Program-made: the position numbers and the translations under genes
Notes under the pieces: generated by a model
The model's input: the letters and a program-made list of their open reading frames with translations, nothing else
What the model was told of the DNA's origin: nothing
The model's database searches: none
Shown: piece by piece, positions 42,013 through 51,341 of the stretch
Position numbering within the stretch: the first letter of the stretch is position 1
Layout of the letters: each line of letters starts with the position of its first letter
Assembly (NCBI RefSeq): GCF_000150955.2
Contig: NC_011691.1
Span: 62,001 to 126,000, forward strand
Length of the DNA stretch: 64,000 nucleotides
Direction of reading: 5' to 3'
Source: Phaeodactylum tricornutum CCAP 1055/1
Lineage: Eukaryota > Bacillariophyta > Bacillariophyceae > Surirellales > Neidiaceae

Positions 42013-43551
42013 TTAGGTCGCATCTTCTAACCAGTTATCGATCAGTCTCCGTGCCAACACTCCTTTTGGCGGAATCAAAACAGGCAAGGTCAAATTCTCT
42101 TGGACAACTTTCTCGGCAAACTCTTTTTTCATTGTGGGTCCTGCTATTTGGGCGGCAACTCGGACGTCTTCTTTGGAAAACCATAGGGCGTCCACCAATT
42201 CGTTATGATCAATATTCATCGGCTTGGTGTGATCCGCCGTGGCTCTGAAACCAATCATGGTGGATCGTGGAAACGGCCACGGCTGGGACGCCAAATATTT
42301 AACCGATTCCAGATCAACTTGTACACCAGTCTCTTCCCAGGCTTCTCGCAAAACAGCACGTTCGAATGTTTCTCCGGCCTCGACAAAGCCAGCCAAGGCA
42401 GTGTGTACTTTCGGCGGATGCCGATGAGATCGAGCTAGAAGCGCCTTGTTCCCGTCTCGACTAGTCACAAGCACAATGATACTGGGATCCTGACGAGGCC
42501 AGGACAGGGATTTACAAACACTGCACTGTAAGCACGAGCCGCCTTGCATTGGTGTTTGAGTGGCGCCACAATTAGAGCAGTAGTGGTGCGTTTTCTTCCA
42601 CTGTGCCATGGCCGTTGCGTACAAAACCAACTCGTTCTGCTCCTCTGAAAGCAATGGAGCGTGTGTTCGCGTATTGTAAAACCGGGCAAACGTCGGAATC
42701 GTAAAGGTTTCATCCACATCTACGCCAAAGATTGGGATAGACTCCGGGTCCAGGCCCAAGAACGTTTTCTTCACGGTGGACGGAACGTCATGCAACAGAG
42801 CGAGTTCGGTGGGTGATGCAAGTAAGCAGTCTGTCGCATTTTTGAGAATGACATACTTGGCATCAGGACGTTGTTCCAGTTTGGCAATGGCTTCGTCATC
42901 CGAGCGTAAGCTCGTAGCTCGATCTAACCAAGCGTTTGCTTTGTTGGAAGGTTTCTCAATGGCTAGGTCAACTTTCCGGTATCCCTTAGCTACAATGCCA
43001 ATGGTTTCCATAGCTAGGTCTGCCGCCGCATCGGCAAACAGTCGCATATTTTGTTCACGATTGGCGTGTGTGGAACGCACTACGGTTTGTGCCAATAGTT
43101 GGACGTCTCCCCGTTCGTCCTTTCCCGCAATGGCAATAACCGCAAAGCCTCGTTCCAATCCCTGTGGCCGAAAGGTTGGTCCTGCTGCTCCATCTTCGGC
43201 AATGGCGTAATCTGTATCGAGTTGTTGACAATACGCTTGTGCCACCGTGGAAGTCCAGTGGAGTTTCGATCGTACGTACGCATCCGCCTCGGACTCTTCC
43301 TCGACGGACACGGACTGCGGGGGTTGCAGCAACTTAGCGTGTAAGGCCGCATCATTCAAAAGTAGCCCTCGGGCACGTTGCGTATTATAGGCAACGGTTC
43401 CGCCGAAGAAGACACGCGAGGAGCCTTCGACGGCCATGAGACTTGCTTGTATCAGTCCTCCGCAGCAGGACTCGACGACCGTACACGTCTTTCCTTTCGC
43501 CTTCAAGCCCGCGACGAGCTGTTGGAACGCCCGAGACTGTACACCGCTCAT
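42013..43551 (-). CDS. Fusion of PncC/CinA-type NMN deamidase and NudC-type NADH pyrophosphatase
   Basis: 512 aa in one exon from ATG 43551. Residues 5-195 are a CinA C-terminal (PncC) domain: VVESCCGGLIQASL, holding the conserved nucleophile Ser, GSSRVFFGGTVAYNT, and DYAIAEDGAAGPTF. PncC deamidates nicotinamide mononucleotide to nicotinate mononucleotide. The usual Lys a few residues after the YS/YN motif is not obvious here (YNTQRARG). Residues 240-500 are NudC-like: a zinc ribbon YCSNCGATQ ... CLQCSVC, the Nudix box GFVEAGETFERAV followed by REAWEETGV, and SQPWPFPRSTM, the NADH-pyrophosphatase signature. NudC splits NAD(H) into NMN(H) and AMP. No targeting signal is visible. The fusion couples two consecutive salvage steps. 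Confidence 0.88.
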   Translation of the reverse strand: MSGVQSRAFQQLVAGLKAKGKTCTVVESCCGGLIQASLMAVEGSSRVFFGGTVAYNTQRARGLLLNDAALHAKLLQPPQSVSVEEESEADAYVRSKLHWTSTVAQAYCQQLDTDYAIAEDGAAGPTFRPQGLERGFAVIAIAGKDERGDVQLLAQTVVRSTHANREQNMRLFADAAADLAMETIGIVAKGYRKVDLAIEKPSNKANAWLDRATSLRSDDEAIAKLEQRPDAKYVILKNATDCLLASPTELALLHDVPSTVKKTFLGLDPESIPIFGVDVDETFTIPTFARFYNTRTHAPLLSEEQNELVLYATAMAQWKKTHHYCSNCGATQTPMQGGSCLQCSVCKSLSWPRQDPSIIVLVTSRDGNKALLARSHRHPPKVHTALAGFVEAGETFERAVLREAWEETGVQVDLESVKYLASQPWPFPRSTMIGFRATADHTKPMNIDHNELVDALWFSKEDVRVAAQIAGPTMKKEFAEKVVQENLTLPVLIPPKGVLARRLIDNWLEDAT

Positions 43552-44516
43552 TTGCCCGGAGACGAATACTTTTACTGTGACTTGTTCTCTGCCCTGACTA
43601 CTGTGTACGACACATATAGGGATTGTCTCTCATCAATGTCAACATTGGCTGTTTCGCATTTGCTGGAGGCTAGAGATGGGGGAGGGTTTACAATTTCATG
43701 TCCATCGTCGCAGCGATGAATTGTCCGTACAAGTACAGAATCGGACATGTCAACGAACGGACTAAATGTGAAACTATCGTGACAGAAAGGGAAGGAATCC
43801 TCGTCTAGAGTACTTAGGATTTAGGAGGCGCGCATGCCTTCTTTCACGGCTGCACTGTCCTAATTCGTTAATTAGGGATCCACAGATGTGCGATTGGAGT
43901 GCCGTACACCGTCCTCCAGCGCGGGGGGGGGCTTGTCCGTGGTTGGACGTCGTGCGCTTCGGGGTGGCAATGCATTCTCTTTAAATCGATTCCTTAGCAT
44001 CTCAATTTGGTAAGTTCGGACCTATTCCCAAAAATTGGCGACATCGCATATCGATTCAAAATTTTGTCACGATACAAGTTTACTATTGCGAACGGTCGCT
44101 GTTCCGTATGTGAAGTTTTTGGTTTCTGACTCGTGATCGATCTGATATTCCGCGGATCGGCTTCGAGTATTGCAAACGGCAAGGGTATACGTAAATAACC
44201 GTACTTCCGTGGATCCGCAAGGGGCTCCCAAACGGATGCGTGATTCATATATGGCTTAGATCTGCCGGCGGCGTCATTGTCCAAGGTTTGCCCCGGGGGG
44301 CTGTCCATGATTCACGCTCTACGGAGTTTCCGTGATTCCGAGACACAAGCAGTAAATGGTTGGTACCAATGCATGTTGGTTCAAAAAGTTTCGCCCAACG
44401 TCACACGCCCGCGCTTCGGGGTTCACTTCTCGAGGTTCACTTTTCCGCTTCCCACAAATTCCTGCACCGCAAACACGACAACGCACGATCCAAAATCTCG
44501 AGTCGACTCACTCACC
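43552..44516. other. Intergenic, 0.97 kb
   Basis: Divergent promoter region. A run of nine G lies near 43,925. The frame of the next gene is open upstream to about 44,277, but the first well-placed ATG is at 44517. No other gene is seen. Confidence 0.5.
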
Positions 44517-45284
44517 ATGACTTTCTCTGCCATTAGCAACAAATCTACCCCCTTGACTAACGGGACAGCTGCTCAGAGTCCCACGGTGGTTAGGAATACC
44601 GACAGTGATCAAGAGCGATCGCAACAATCCTCGACAATCTCTCCGGTCCCCGCCGATGAAGAAGTGACATCTCAGACGAGTCTATCCAACGCACCGTTTT
44701 TGGCTGACGAGGCTTTGGACTTCTCCGGTGTGCCTCTCAAGACAGCCAGCAAAAAGATGGTACGCTTCGACTGCGTGGCCAGCAGTGCCAACGATGATTG
44801 CGTTAGAAGAAATGGCTTGACGGGAGAACAAGATGACCAGGATCACATGGAGGAAGAATTGGAACATCAAGGCAACGACTCATCCCGTTCTCAAAATTGC
44901 AGTATTCCCAAGACAAAAAGCAAGCGCTCCTTGCAACAGGCCCAGGTTCTTCTGCAGAGAGTGTCTCGCGGCAGCATTGCCCGTCGCCGTAAGAGTCCAC
45001 CACCCGCCAACATGACGGCCCTCGACTGTATCAAGCTTCAACTGGATCGGATGGAAGCAAAAATACAGAAATCGGCCGTGTTGGAACTCGCCTTGTTGAA
45101 TCAATCCAAGACTATTCGTGAACAGCGGACGGCCTACCAGAGAAGGTACGAGAAAATGGCCCGGGACTATGGTGAACTCGTCCAAGCAGCGCATCCCGAT
45201 CAGAAGCACGTGGTACAGCCTGGTATGCCGCACGAGTTACCGCCCACATTTCCCGGGAATCGCGCTACCATGAAGTCCACGTAA
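44517..45284 (+). CDS. Hypothetical protein with C-terminal coiled coil
   Basis: 255 aa from ATG 44517, in good context (TCACCATGA). The frame is open further upstream with other ATGs (44307, 44373), but that part looks like untranslated DNA. The first 100 residues are Ser/Thr/Gln-rich and probably disordered, followed by KKMVRFDCV and an acidic patch (DDQDHMEEELEHQ). A basic segment (SRGSIARRRKSPPP) follows. Residues about 180-240 (TALDCIKLQLDRMEAKIQ onward) form a probable coiled coil with heptad-spaced Leu/Ile/Met. No family recognised. Nuclear or cytoskeletal adaptor is a guess. Confidence 0.6.
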   Translation: MTFSAISNKSTPLTNGTAAQSPTVVRNTDSDQERSQQSSTISPVPADEEVTSQTSLSNAPFLADEALDFSGVPLKTASKKMVRFDCVASSANDDCVRRNGLTGEQDDQDHMEEELEHQGNDSSRSQNCSIPKTKSKRSLQQAQVLLQRVSRGSIARRRKSPPPANMTALDCIKLQLDRMEAKIQKSAVLELALLNQSKTIREQRTAYQRRYEKMARDYGELVQAAHPDQKHVVQPGMPHELPPTFPGNRATMKST

Positions 45285-46745
45285 TGGGGCTGGGAATCAC
45301 ATTGGTAGTTTATTTCGCTTTTTCCTCGCTTATGTAAAAATTGAAGTCTACGATTTGCAAAAAGTTTACCGTATTATATGCTACGCTTTTTCAGCGGCCA
45401 GGAAGGCTAGACTAACCAATCCAGGATCTCCTCGATGAAAAGCCTTAAAAGTTAACTTTTCCGTACTCTTAGCATCTCTTTACCTCGTTTGATTGCACCT
45501 GACCTGTTGTCACCGGGAGATTATCCATTGGCCTCCACATGCCTCGATAGGTATGCCGCTGAAACTCCCTTTTGAGCATATAGGACCTTGGGGGTAATGT
45601 GAGCGAGATCAAAGTCGATCTACTAGGCTTGTATGACCGAGTCGACTACGCTTATCAGCTTCAAAGCGAGGCAATACTGTCGAGACGAAAGATCAAAACA
45701 CGTCACTCAATTTCGATATAAGGGATTCGATGACGTTTCTGCTATAGCCTGGGATCGCCCGCCCCCGTGCCGCTAATTCGAAAAACTCCTTGTATTGGGG
45801 TACCGCCAGGTTCCCGAGTGGGACCGTTATTGGAGCTTTTCGTGTGGTTTATATTACATTAGTTCGTTTTATTGTGACACCCGCGTGCACCCCGTGGGAT
45901 GGAAACGCGTAGCTATGCGTGAGCGCGGTTTTTTTTTCGTATGGGTCTGGCTATCACTGTCGCCAGAGGACTAGGGAGGGAATTTGCACGGTAGCACCAT
46001 GACTAATGGAAAGCACAACGTGGTCGTCAAGCTAGTAGAGGGTGGGAGCGTTGAACGACGGGTCGGGGCATAGAGTTTTCAAACTTTGGAATCAGTAAAA
46101 GTGCCTCACCGGTTGCTCCCCCAAGGAGTATCCCGATCTAGGAAGGCCTCAAAACGAGATCACTGCCTCGTCTAAGTAACGACTCGTGAAGAAGTGGTCC
46201 CTATGTCTCGATAGGTAGGCTTCCCGTTGATAGCCTGGAATTCGGATGGGCATGCAGTCTCGGTATTTCTTTTTGCGAAGTGTGGCATGGGGTGCCCTTT
46301 GACCATCTATACAGAAACCAGGTTGGTTCACGTTGGCGTTTGGCAGTTTTCGATTCCTTTCGATGGCAAGAATTTCTTTTTATCTCTGCAGTTATTGCGT
46401 ATATATATTGAATTTTGCTGGACGGTGTCTGTTCGCTCGCCATCACCGAAAGGCGTCAATTGTAAGCATCCGCGTCAAACGTCACAGTCAGTAACTTTTT
46501 TCAAAAATGAAAAAGTCGGACCAATGTTTCCGGGTCTCTCGTTTTGGAACGGTTCAGCACGGGCGCCACCTCACAGTCAGCGCAGCATTGCTCCGAATTC
46601 CAGCGCGTTTTTACTCACTCTAACACGCTCATACAGCCACAAGGTAGTACGGAAGAGAGGACAGCCCCGTGGAATCGTCTCCTCATTCGTTGTCGTGTAT
46701 AAAGGCTCGTAGAGTAGCAAGCACAGTTTTGCCATTGCCACTAGG
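45285..46745. other. Intergenic, 1.46 kb
   Basis: The longest gap in the window. Two TCACAGTCA copies (46482-46490 and 46571-46579) lie 0.17-0.26 kb before the sterol reductase ATG. The 161-codon ORF at 46227-46712 has no family and overlaps this promoter zone. I looked for tRNA and snRNA signatures and saw none. Confidence 0.5.
46482..46579 (-). promoter_or_regulatory. Paired TCACAGTCA motifs upstream of sterol reductase
   Basis: Two exact copies of the recurrent 9-mer in the same orientation, 89 bp apart (46482-46490 and 46571-46579), within 265 bp upstream of the sterol delta-7 reductase ATG. The most closely spaced exact copies in the window. Role inferred. Confidence 0.4.
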
Positions 46746-48137
46746 ATGACCTCCTCTAGCTCCAGCAACGGCGCGAGTACGCGGACGATGAAGAAGATCG
46801 GAACGCCGACGAAATCGACGGACCTGGACTGGTCCGGCGGTGAGGGTGTACTGCCAGGACGCGCAGCACTGGGTCCGATCTTTCTCATGAGTGTCACTCC
46901 CGTCTTCTCCATTGTCTTTTTTCACGTGTGCGCCAACATGAAGGGAAATTTCCTCGCCTTTGGACAGCAGTGTCTGCGGGACGGATTGGGCGCCACAATC
47001 ACGGCCATTTGGCCCGATCCGTGGGACGCAGTCGCGTGGAAAATGATCCTTTCCTTCATGGCCTTTCAGCTTCTCCTCATGAAGGTGATTCCGGGAGATC
47101 GTTTCGAAGCGACACTCACGCCCAAAGGCAATCGTCCCGTCTACATCGCCAACGGAATGGCCTGCTACCTCACCACTCTCGCGGTACTCGTGTTGTTGGA
47201 TCTCACCCAGGCCTTTAACCCCGCCACCATTTACGACAAATTCGGCAACATTTTGTCCTCCATGAATGTCTTTGCCTGGTGTTTTTGCTTGGGACTGCTT
47301 GTCAAGGGTCACGTCGCCCCATCGAGTTCCGATTCCGGTACCAACGGCTCCTGGATTACCGACTTTTACTGGGGCATGGAACTCTACCCGCGCGTGCTCG
47401 GTTGGGACGTCAAGATGTTCACCAATTGCCGCTGCGGAATGATGTTTTGGGCCGTTGCGATTGTTGCCTTTTGCTACAAAAACATGGAGTTGCACGGTGG
47501 ACACTTGCAGTACGGCATGGCCGTTAGTGTGGCTCTACAACTCATTTACATTTTCAAGTTCTTTCACTGGGAAATGGGATACATGTGCTCCATGGACATT
47601 CAGCACGATCGGGCCGGTTACTATATTTGCTGGGGTTGTCTCGTCTGGGTTCCCGCCGTCTACACCTCACAGGCCTTTTACTTGACGGCACACGCACCGG
47701 AACTGTCCACACTCACGGCCCTCGCTATTTTCATCGCCGGCTTTGTCTGCGTCTGGAGCAACTACGACTCCGATCACCAGCGCTACATCTTCCGACAAAC
47801 CAACGGGGATTGCCGTATCTGGGGACGCCAGCCGGACAAAATTGTGGCCAAATACGTCGCCAACGGCGTCGCGAAAGAATCTCTTCTACTGGTGGACGGG
47901 TGGTGGAAAATCTCGCGTCACTTTCACTACGTTCCGGAAATTCTGGCCAGCTTCTTTTGGTCCGTCTCGGCGTTGGATACAGGCTTGGTGGGACCCTACT
48001 TTTATGTCGTCTTCTTGACCATTCTGCTCACCGATCGGGCCTTTCGGGACGATGATCGCTGTCGCAAAAAGTACGGCAAGTACTGGACCGAGTACTGCGA
48101 AGTTGTGCCTTACAAGATTGTACCCGGTGTCGTCTGA
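46746..48137 (+). CDS. DHCR7: Sterol delta-7 reductase (7-dehydrocholesterol reductase, DWF5-like)
   Basis: 463 aa, single exon, ATG 46746; the family is usually 430-475 aa. About nine membrane segments and the diagnostic blocks of the ERG4/ERG24 sterol reductases: FYWGMELYPR, CSMDIQHDRAGYYICWGCLV followed by WVPAVYTSQ (as in plant DWF5), GGCRIWG-type NCRCGMMFW, LLVDGWWKISRHFHYVPEIL, and the C-terminal RDDDRCRKKYGKYW ... VPYKIVPGV. The enzyme reduces the C7-C8 double bond of sterols with NADPH in the ER, the last or next-to-last step to cholesterol-, brassicasterol- or campesterol-type products. The DIQHDRAG and RHFHYV blocks point to delta-7 rather than delta-14 or delta-24(28) reductase. 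Complete and unremarkable. Confidence 0.92.
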   Translation: MTSSSSSNGASTRTMKKIGTPTKSTDLDWSGGEGVLPGRAALGPIFLMSVTPVFSIVFFHVCANMKGNFLAFGQQCLRDGLGATITAIWPDPWDAVAWKMILSFMAFQLLLMKVIPGDRFEATLTPKGNRPVYIANGMACYLTTLAVLVLLDLTQAFNPATIYDKFGNILSSMNVFAWCFCLGLLVKGHVAPSSSDSGTNGSWITDFYWGMELYPRVLGWDVKMFTNCRCGMMFWAVAIVAFCYKNMELHGGHLQYGMAVSVALQLIYIFKFFHWEMGYMCSMDIQHDRAGYYICWGCLVWVPAVYTSQAFYLTAHAPELSTLTALAIFIAGFVCVWSNYDSDHQRYIFRQTNGDCRIWGRQPDKIVAKYVANGVAKESLLLVDGWWKISRHFHYVPEILASFFWSVSALDTGLVGPYFYVVFLTILLTDRAFRDDDRCRKKYGKYWTEYCEVVPYKIVPGVV

Positions 48138-49555
48138 GCGACAAGCACTTTACGGCGGACTGTACTATGGACGAATCTTTCGATGGAAAAACTTCCACGC
48201 TATAGAGAATAATAGCAACTGCTAATCCGTTTAAATGTTTCACGAAATGAACACTTGTTGCTTCAGTGGAGCGGGAAACGTGTGCATGGCGTCCGAACCT
48301 CTACTTTCTTCGGAATGCCGCGGCCGCTTGTCGTATCCTGGTGTGTTTGGAGGAATAAATACTCGGTGCCTCCGACTTAATGCCTTTGGGGCCGTTTCTT
48401 CTCGAGCCCCGACCGACGGTCGATCCCAGGGGAAAATCGTCGTAGGAATCGTACCGATCCTCCGTACCATACCATTCGTCGTCGTCGAAGTGGGATGAGG
48501 TGGCGCACACTGTCTGCTTTGCTACTGGTGATGATGTTGTCATTGTGCTTGGATTGTGTTTGGCACTTCGTCAGGTTTGATCTTCGAAAAAAAAACGATT
48601 GGTAAATTGTGAGGAATGGGGAAGAGGAAGAAACGGGCACGGAGTGTGAGCACGGCAGTCGTGGTCGATCCCGTACTTGGGCTCCACGACTGAGAAAAGA
48701 AAGGAAGTACTACCACCTGTTTAAGAATTTCTAACAAGTTACAGGTAACCCGGGATATTGTTTATTTCCTCCGTACAGACGTTTTCTTCCCTTATCGCGT
48801 GTATTGAGACGGTGGCTAAAAACGTTCGGAGAACATTACAAAGATGCACACGCCGACGTTTCAGCTTCTGAGCGCATCACTAGATTATCTATCTTTCAAA
48901 TACTTCGGATGCAAAGGCACGTTGAATTCGAACGCTACCCAATTTTTTCTCTCAATCAACCTCCTTTTTCACTTCCACGCAGAAGCACGTTTTGAGTCAT
49001 ATGAAGGTCAGCAGTGTATCACATGCAGAACGCACATTTGGGGTATGGAAGCGAATGGTTTGCTTTGTCGGCACACCAATCGAAACAACTTCACAGATGT
49101 TGTAGTCTTGGATAGCACTTGGGAAATAGGACATCGCGCACTGTCAGGAGGTATGTTGCCTGGCAGCAGCGAAGAAAAGAAGATAGCAAATCATGTTCCT
49201 CCAGCCTGTCATTGCCGGATCATAGCTGTGCCTGGCTACCAGTATTCTGGCAACCCATCACGATGCAAGGGTCGCCATATCTAATTCTTGGACGATATTC
49301 CGTGAGGTTTTTTTTGTTATTTATCGCAACCTCGCTGATTGGAGGATGGTGTCGGGTTTGACATATTCTACTGACGTTTGCTCTGTTCCACGTCACATAC
49401 CGCGTTCTCTTTCGGTCGGAGAGGGACCGAGCTATTCGGGTGTCAAATAAATGCTCTTGCAGGGAACGAATACCACTTTATTCACTGTCAAAGAAAATTT
49501 GCCACAGATCATTTGGTATCTTTCATTCGTTGCACCGGCAATAGCGTAATAGCGA
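48138..49555. other. Mostly intergenic, 1.4 kb
   Basis: Apart from a doubtful small minus-strand ORF (48301-48543), nothing is convincing. A 146-codon ORF at 48844-49284 has no family and sits in AT-rich sequence. Confidence 0.45.
48301..48543 (-). CDS. Putative small protein, 80 aa (uncertain)
   Basis: ATG 48543 to a stop at 48301. The composition is more protein-like than its neighbours: an acidic-aromatic head (FDDDEWYGTEDRYDSYDD) and a basic tail (SSKHTRIRQAAAAFRRK). No family is assigned. It is convergent with the sterol reductase gene and ends 164 bp after it. It could equally be chance; transcript evidence would decide. Confidence 0.35.
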   Translation of the reverse strand: MTTSSPVAKQTVCATSSHFDDDEWYGTEDRYDSYDDFPLGSTVGRGSRRNGPKGIKSEAPSIYSSKHTRIRQAAAAFRRK

Positions 49556-50641
49556 ATGTATTCTCGTCCAGGTTTGGCTTTCCTCTGTTTGTGGGCGATT
49601 ACGGACGCCTACAATGTATTAATTATTGGCGGTACGCGTTTTTCGGGAGCAGCGTTGTGGAAGGAACTGTACGATCGTGGACACACCGTGACGGTCTACA
49701 ATCGAGGAAAGACTCCGGCACAAGCCGTGGTACGGGAAAGTGTCGACGATTTTGACGCCCGTATCCGTGCAGCCACCTTTCTCCAGGGCGATCGGCAGGA
49801 TCCGGAACAGCTCCGACGTCTTATCGATCCGGACCGGTACGACTATGTGTACGACATGAACGCGCGGGAAGAACCCGACACGAAACCTTTGGCGTCACTC
49901 TTCGTCGGTCATAGCCAACTGAAACAGTACGTATTCATGAGTTCCGCCGGCGTGTATCTGTTGTCGGACGAAATGCCGCACTTGGAAACCGACGCGGTGG
50001 ACGCCAACTCCCGTCACAAGGGCAAACTGGAATCGGAAGCCTGTTTACAAGCTTTAGGTATTCCGTGGTGCAGTTTCCGTCCGACGTACATTTGCGGGCC
50101 GGGCAATTACAATCCCGTAGAGCGTTACTTTTTCGAACGTCTCGAGGCCGGTCGTCCGGTGTGCGTTCCATCGCACGGCCAGCACTTGACTGGTCTCGGA
50201 CACGTGGAGGACTTGGCCGTGGCCATGGCCAACGTGGTGGACCGACACACCGTGACGACGGGGAAAACGTACAACGTGCAAAACAGGCAGGCAATCACGT
50301 TCGACGGGGTAGTCCGGACGGCCGCGGCAGTCACGGGGCGAGCGCGGGATTCCGTAGAGATTGTCCACTACGATCCGGGGACCGTGGAGTTTCCTGCCGG
50401 TGCCAAGGCGTTCCCGATGCGTCCCCAACACTTCTTTTGTGGCGTGGAACGCGCCGTACAGGATTTGGAATGGACCCCCCGATTCGATACGGTGGAAGCC
50501 ATTTTGCGGGATTCGTACGAGAACGATTTTGTGTTACTGCGCGATTCCGGGGGCTTACGCGACGACTTTGTGTGTGACGATATTGTACTACAAAAGATTC
50601 AGGGCGTTTCCAAAGCAGCTGCGGAGGGAGCGAGCGTTTGA
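49556..50641 (+). CDS. NAD-dependent epimerase-like protein, CSP41-type
   Basis: 361 aa, ATG 49556. A hydrophobic N-terminus (PGLAFLCLWAITDA) leads directly into an atypical SDR/epimerase Rossmann fold: NVLIIGGTRFSGAALW (cofactor loop), VTVYNRGKTP, DYVYDMNA, YVFMSSAGVY, then SFRPTYICGPGNYNP. This combination is characteristic of CSP41a/b, plastid RNA-binding proteins derived from bacterial sugar epimerases, which stabilise plastid transcripts and ribosomal RNA. The catalytic Tyr-x3-Lys is not conserved as YxxxK (HKGKLESE follows), as in CSP41. The leader could be a signal peptide with cleavage DA-Y, but no transit peptide follows it, so localisation is uncertain. Confidence 0.78.
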   Translation: MYSRPGLAFLCLWAITDAYNVLIIGGTRFSGAALWKELYDRGHTVTVYNRGKTPAQAVVRESVDDFDARIRAATFLQGDRQDPEQLRRLIDPDRYDYVYDMNAREEPDTKPLASLFVGHSQLKQYVFMSSAGVYLLSDEMPHLETDAVDANSRHKGKLESEACLQALGIPWCSFRPTYICGPGNYNPVERYFFERLEAGRPVCVPSHGQHLTGLGHVEDLAVAMANVVDRHTVTTGKTYNVQNRQAITFDGVVRTAAAVTGRARDSVEIVHYDPGTVEFPAGAKAFPMRPQHFFCGVERAVQDLEWTPRFDTVEAILRDSYENDFVLLRDSGGLRDDFVCDDIVLQKIQGVSKAAAEGASV

Positions 50642-51341
50642 GCGGAGCGTAGTGAGCTAGAGGAACGTATATATACACTCTTGTGACGACAGTATCACCT
50701 TGGGGGGATCAAGGGGCGAACGCCTACACGTGCCGCCGAGAGTCAGTACGATTCAGTGCAGCAAAAACGGAACGTATGGAATACATCAAACTATTTGCCG
50801 ACGTTAGACTTACTTATTGTTATCTACAGTATCCATAATTTAGACCACGGTAACGGGACATACCGTAATTGTATCTCTTGGCTCTAGGGCTAGGAAGAGT
50901 AGGTGTGTTTTCTGCCGGCAATGACAGTAAATCTCGAATTTGGGTTGCGATCCGTCTGCGCTGCCGTCAGGTACCGTGCCCGAGGCGTTCGAACGGTGGC
51001 AGTGGCGGCCAATCCGCAGGTATGGTCCGTCGTCCAGACCATTCCGTTGTGTTGACTGCTACAATTATGTCAAGTTCTCATTTTTGACCGGATATACAGA
51101 CAGACGGGGGCGGCAATTCTGGAACACTGAAGTACCGAGCCGTAAACGGGACGGGACCGCACGGCACCATGGGATCGCAACCCTGTGGTTTCCATTCCGT
51201 TGACATTCTCATCTTTTATATTTCATATTCTCGACTGGGACGACGACGACGACTGCTAGTTGTACGTCGACAATATTCCCAAGTAGAGAGAGAGAGAAAG
51301 TCGGCCATTGGGGTGTGCCTTCACGTCTCTTTTGCGGTAGT
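50642..51341. other. Intergenic, 0.7 kb
   Basis: Promoter region of the PP4R3 gene. Simple-sequence GAC and GA runs near 51,240-51,298. No gene. Confidence 0.5.

Noticed and set aside
46227-46712. 161-codon ORF before the sterol reductase
   Set aside because: No homology pattern, and it overlaps the probable promoter with paired 9-mer motifs.
48844-49284. 146-codon plus-strand ORF
   Set aside because: No family, no coding-like composition, overlapped by another open frame; probably chance.
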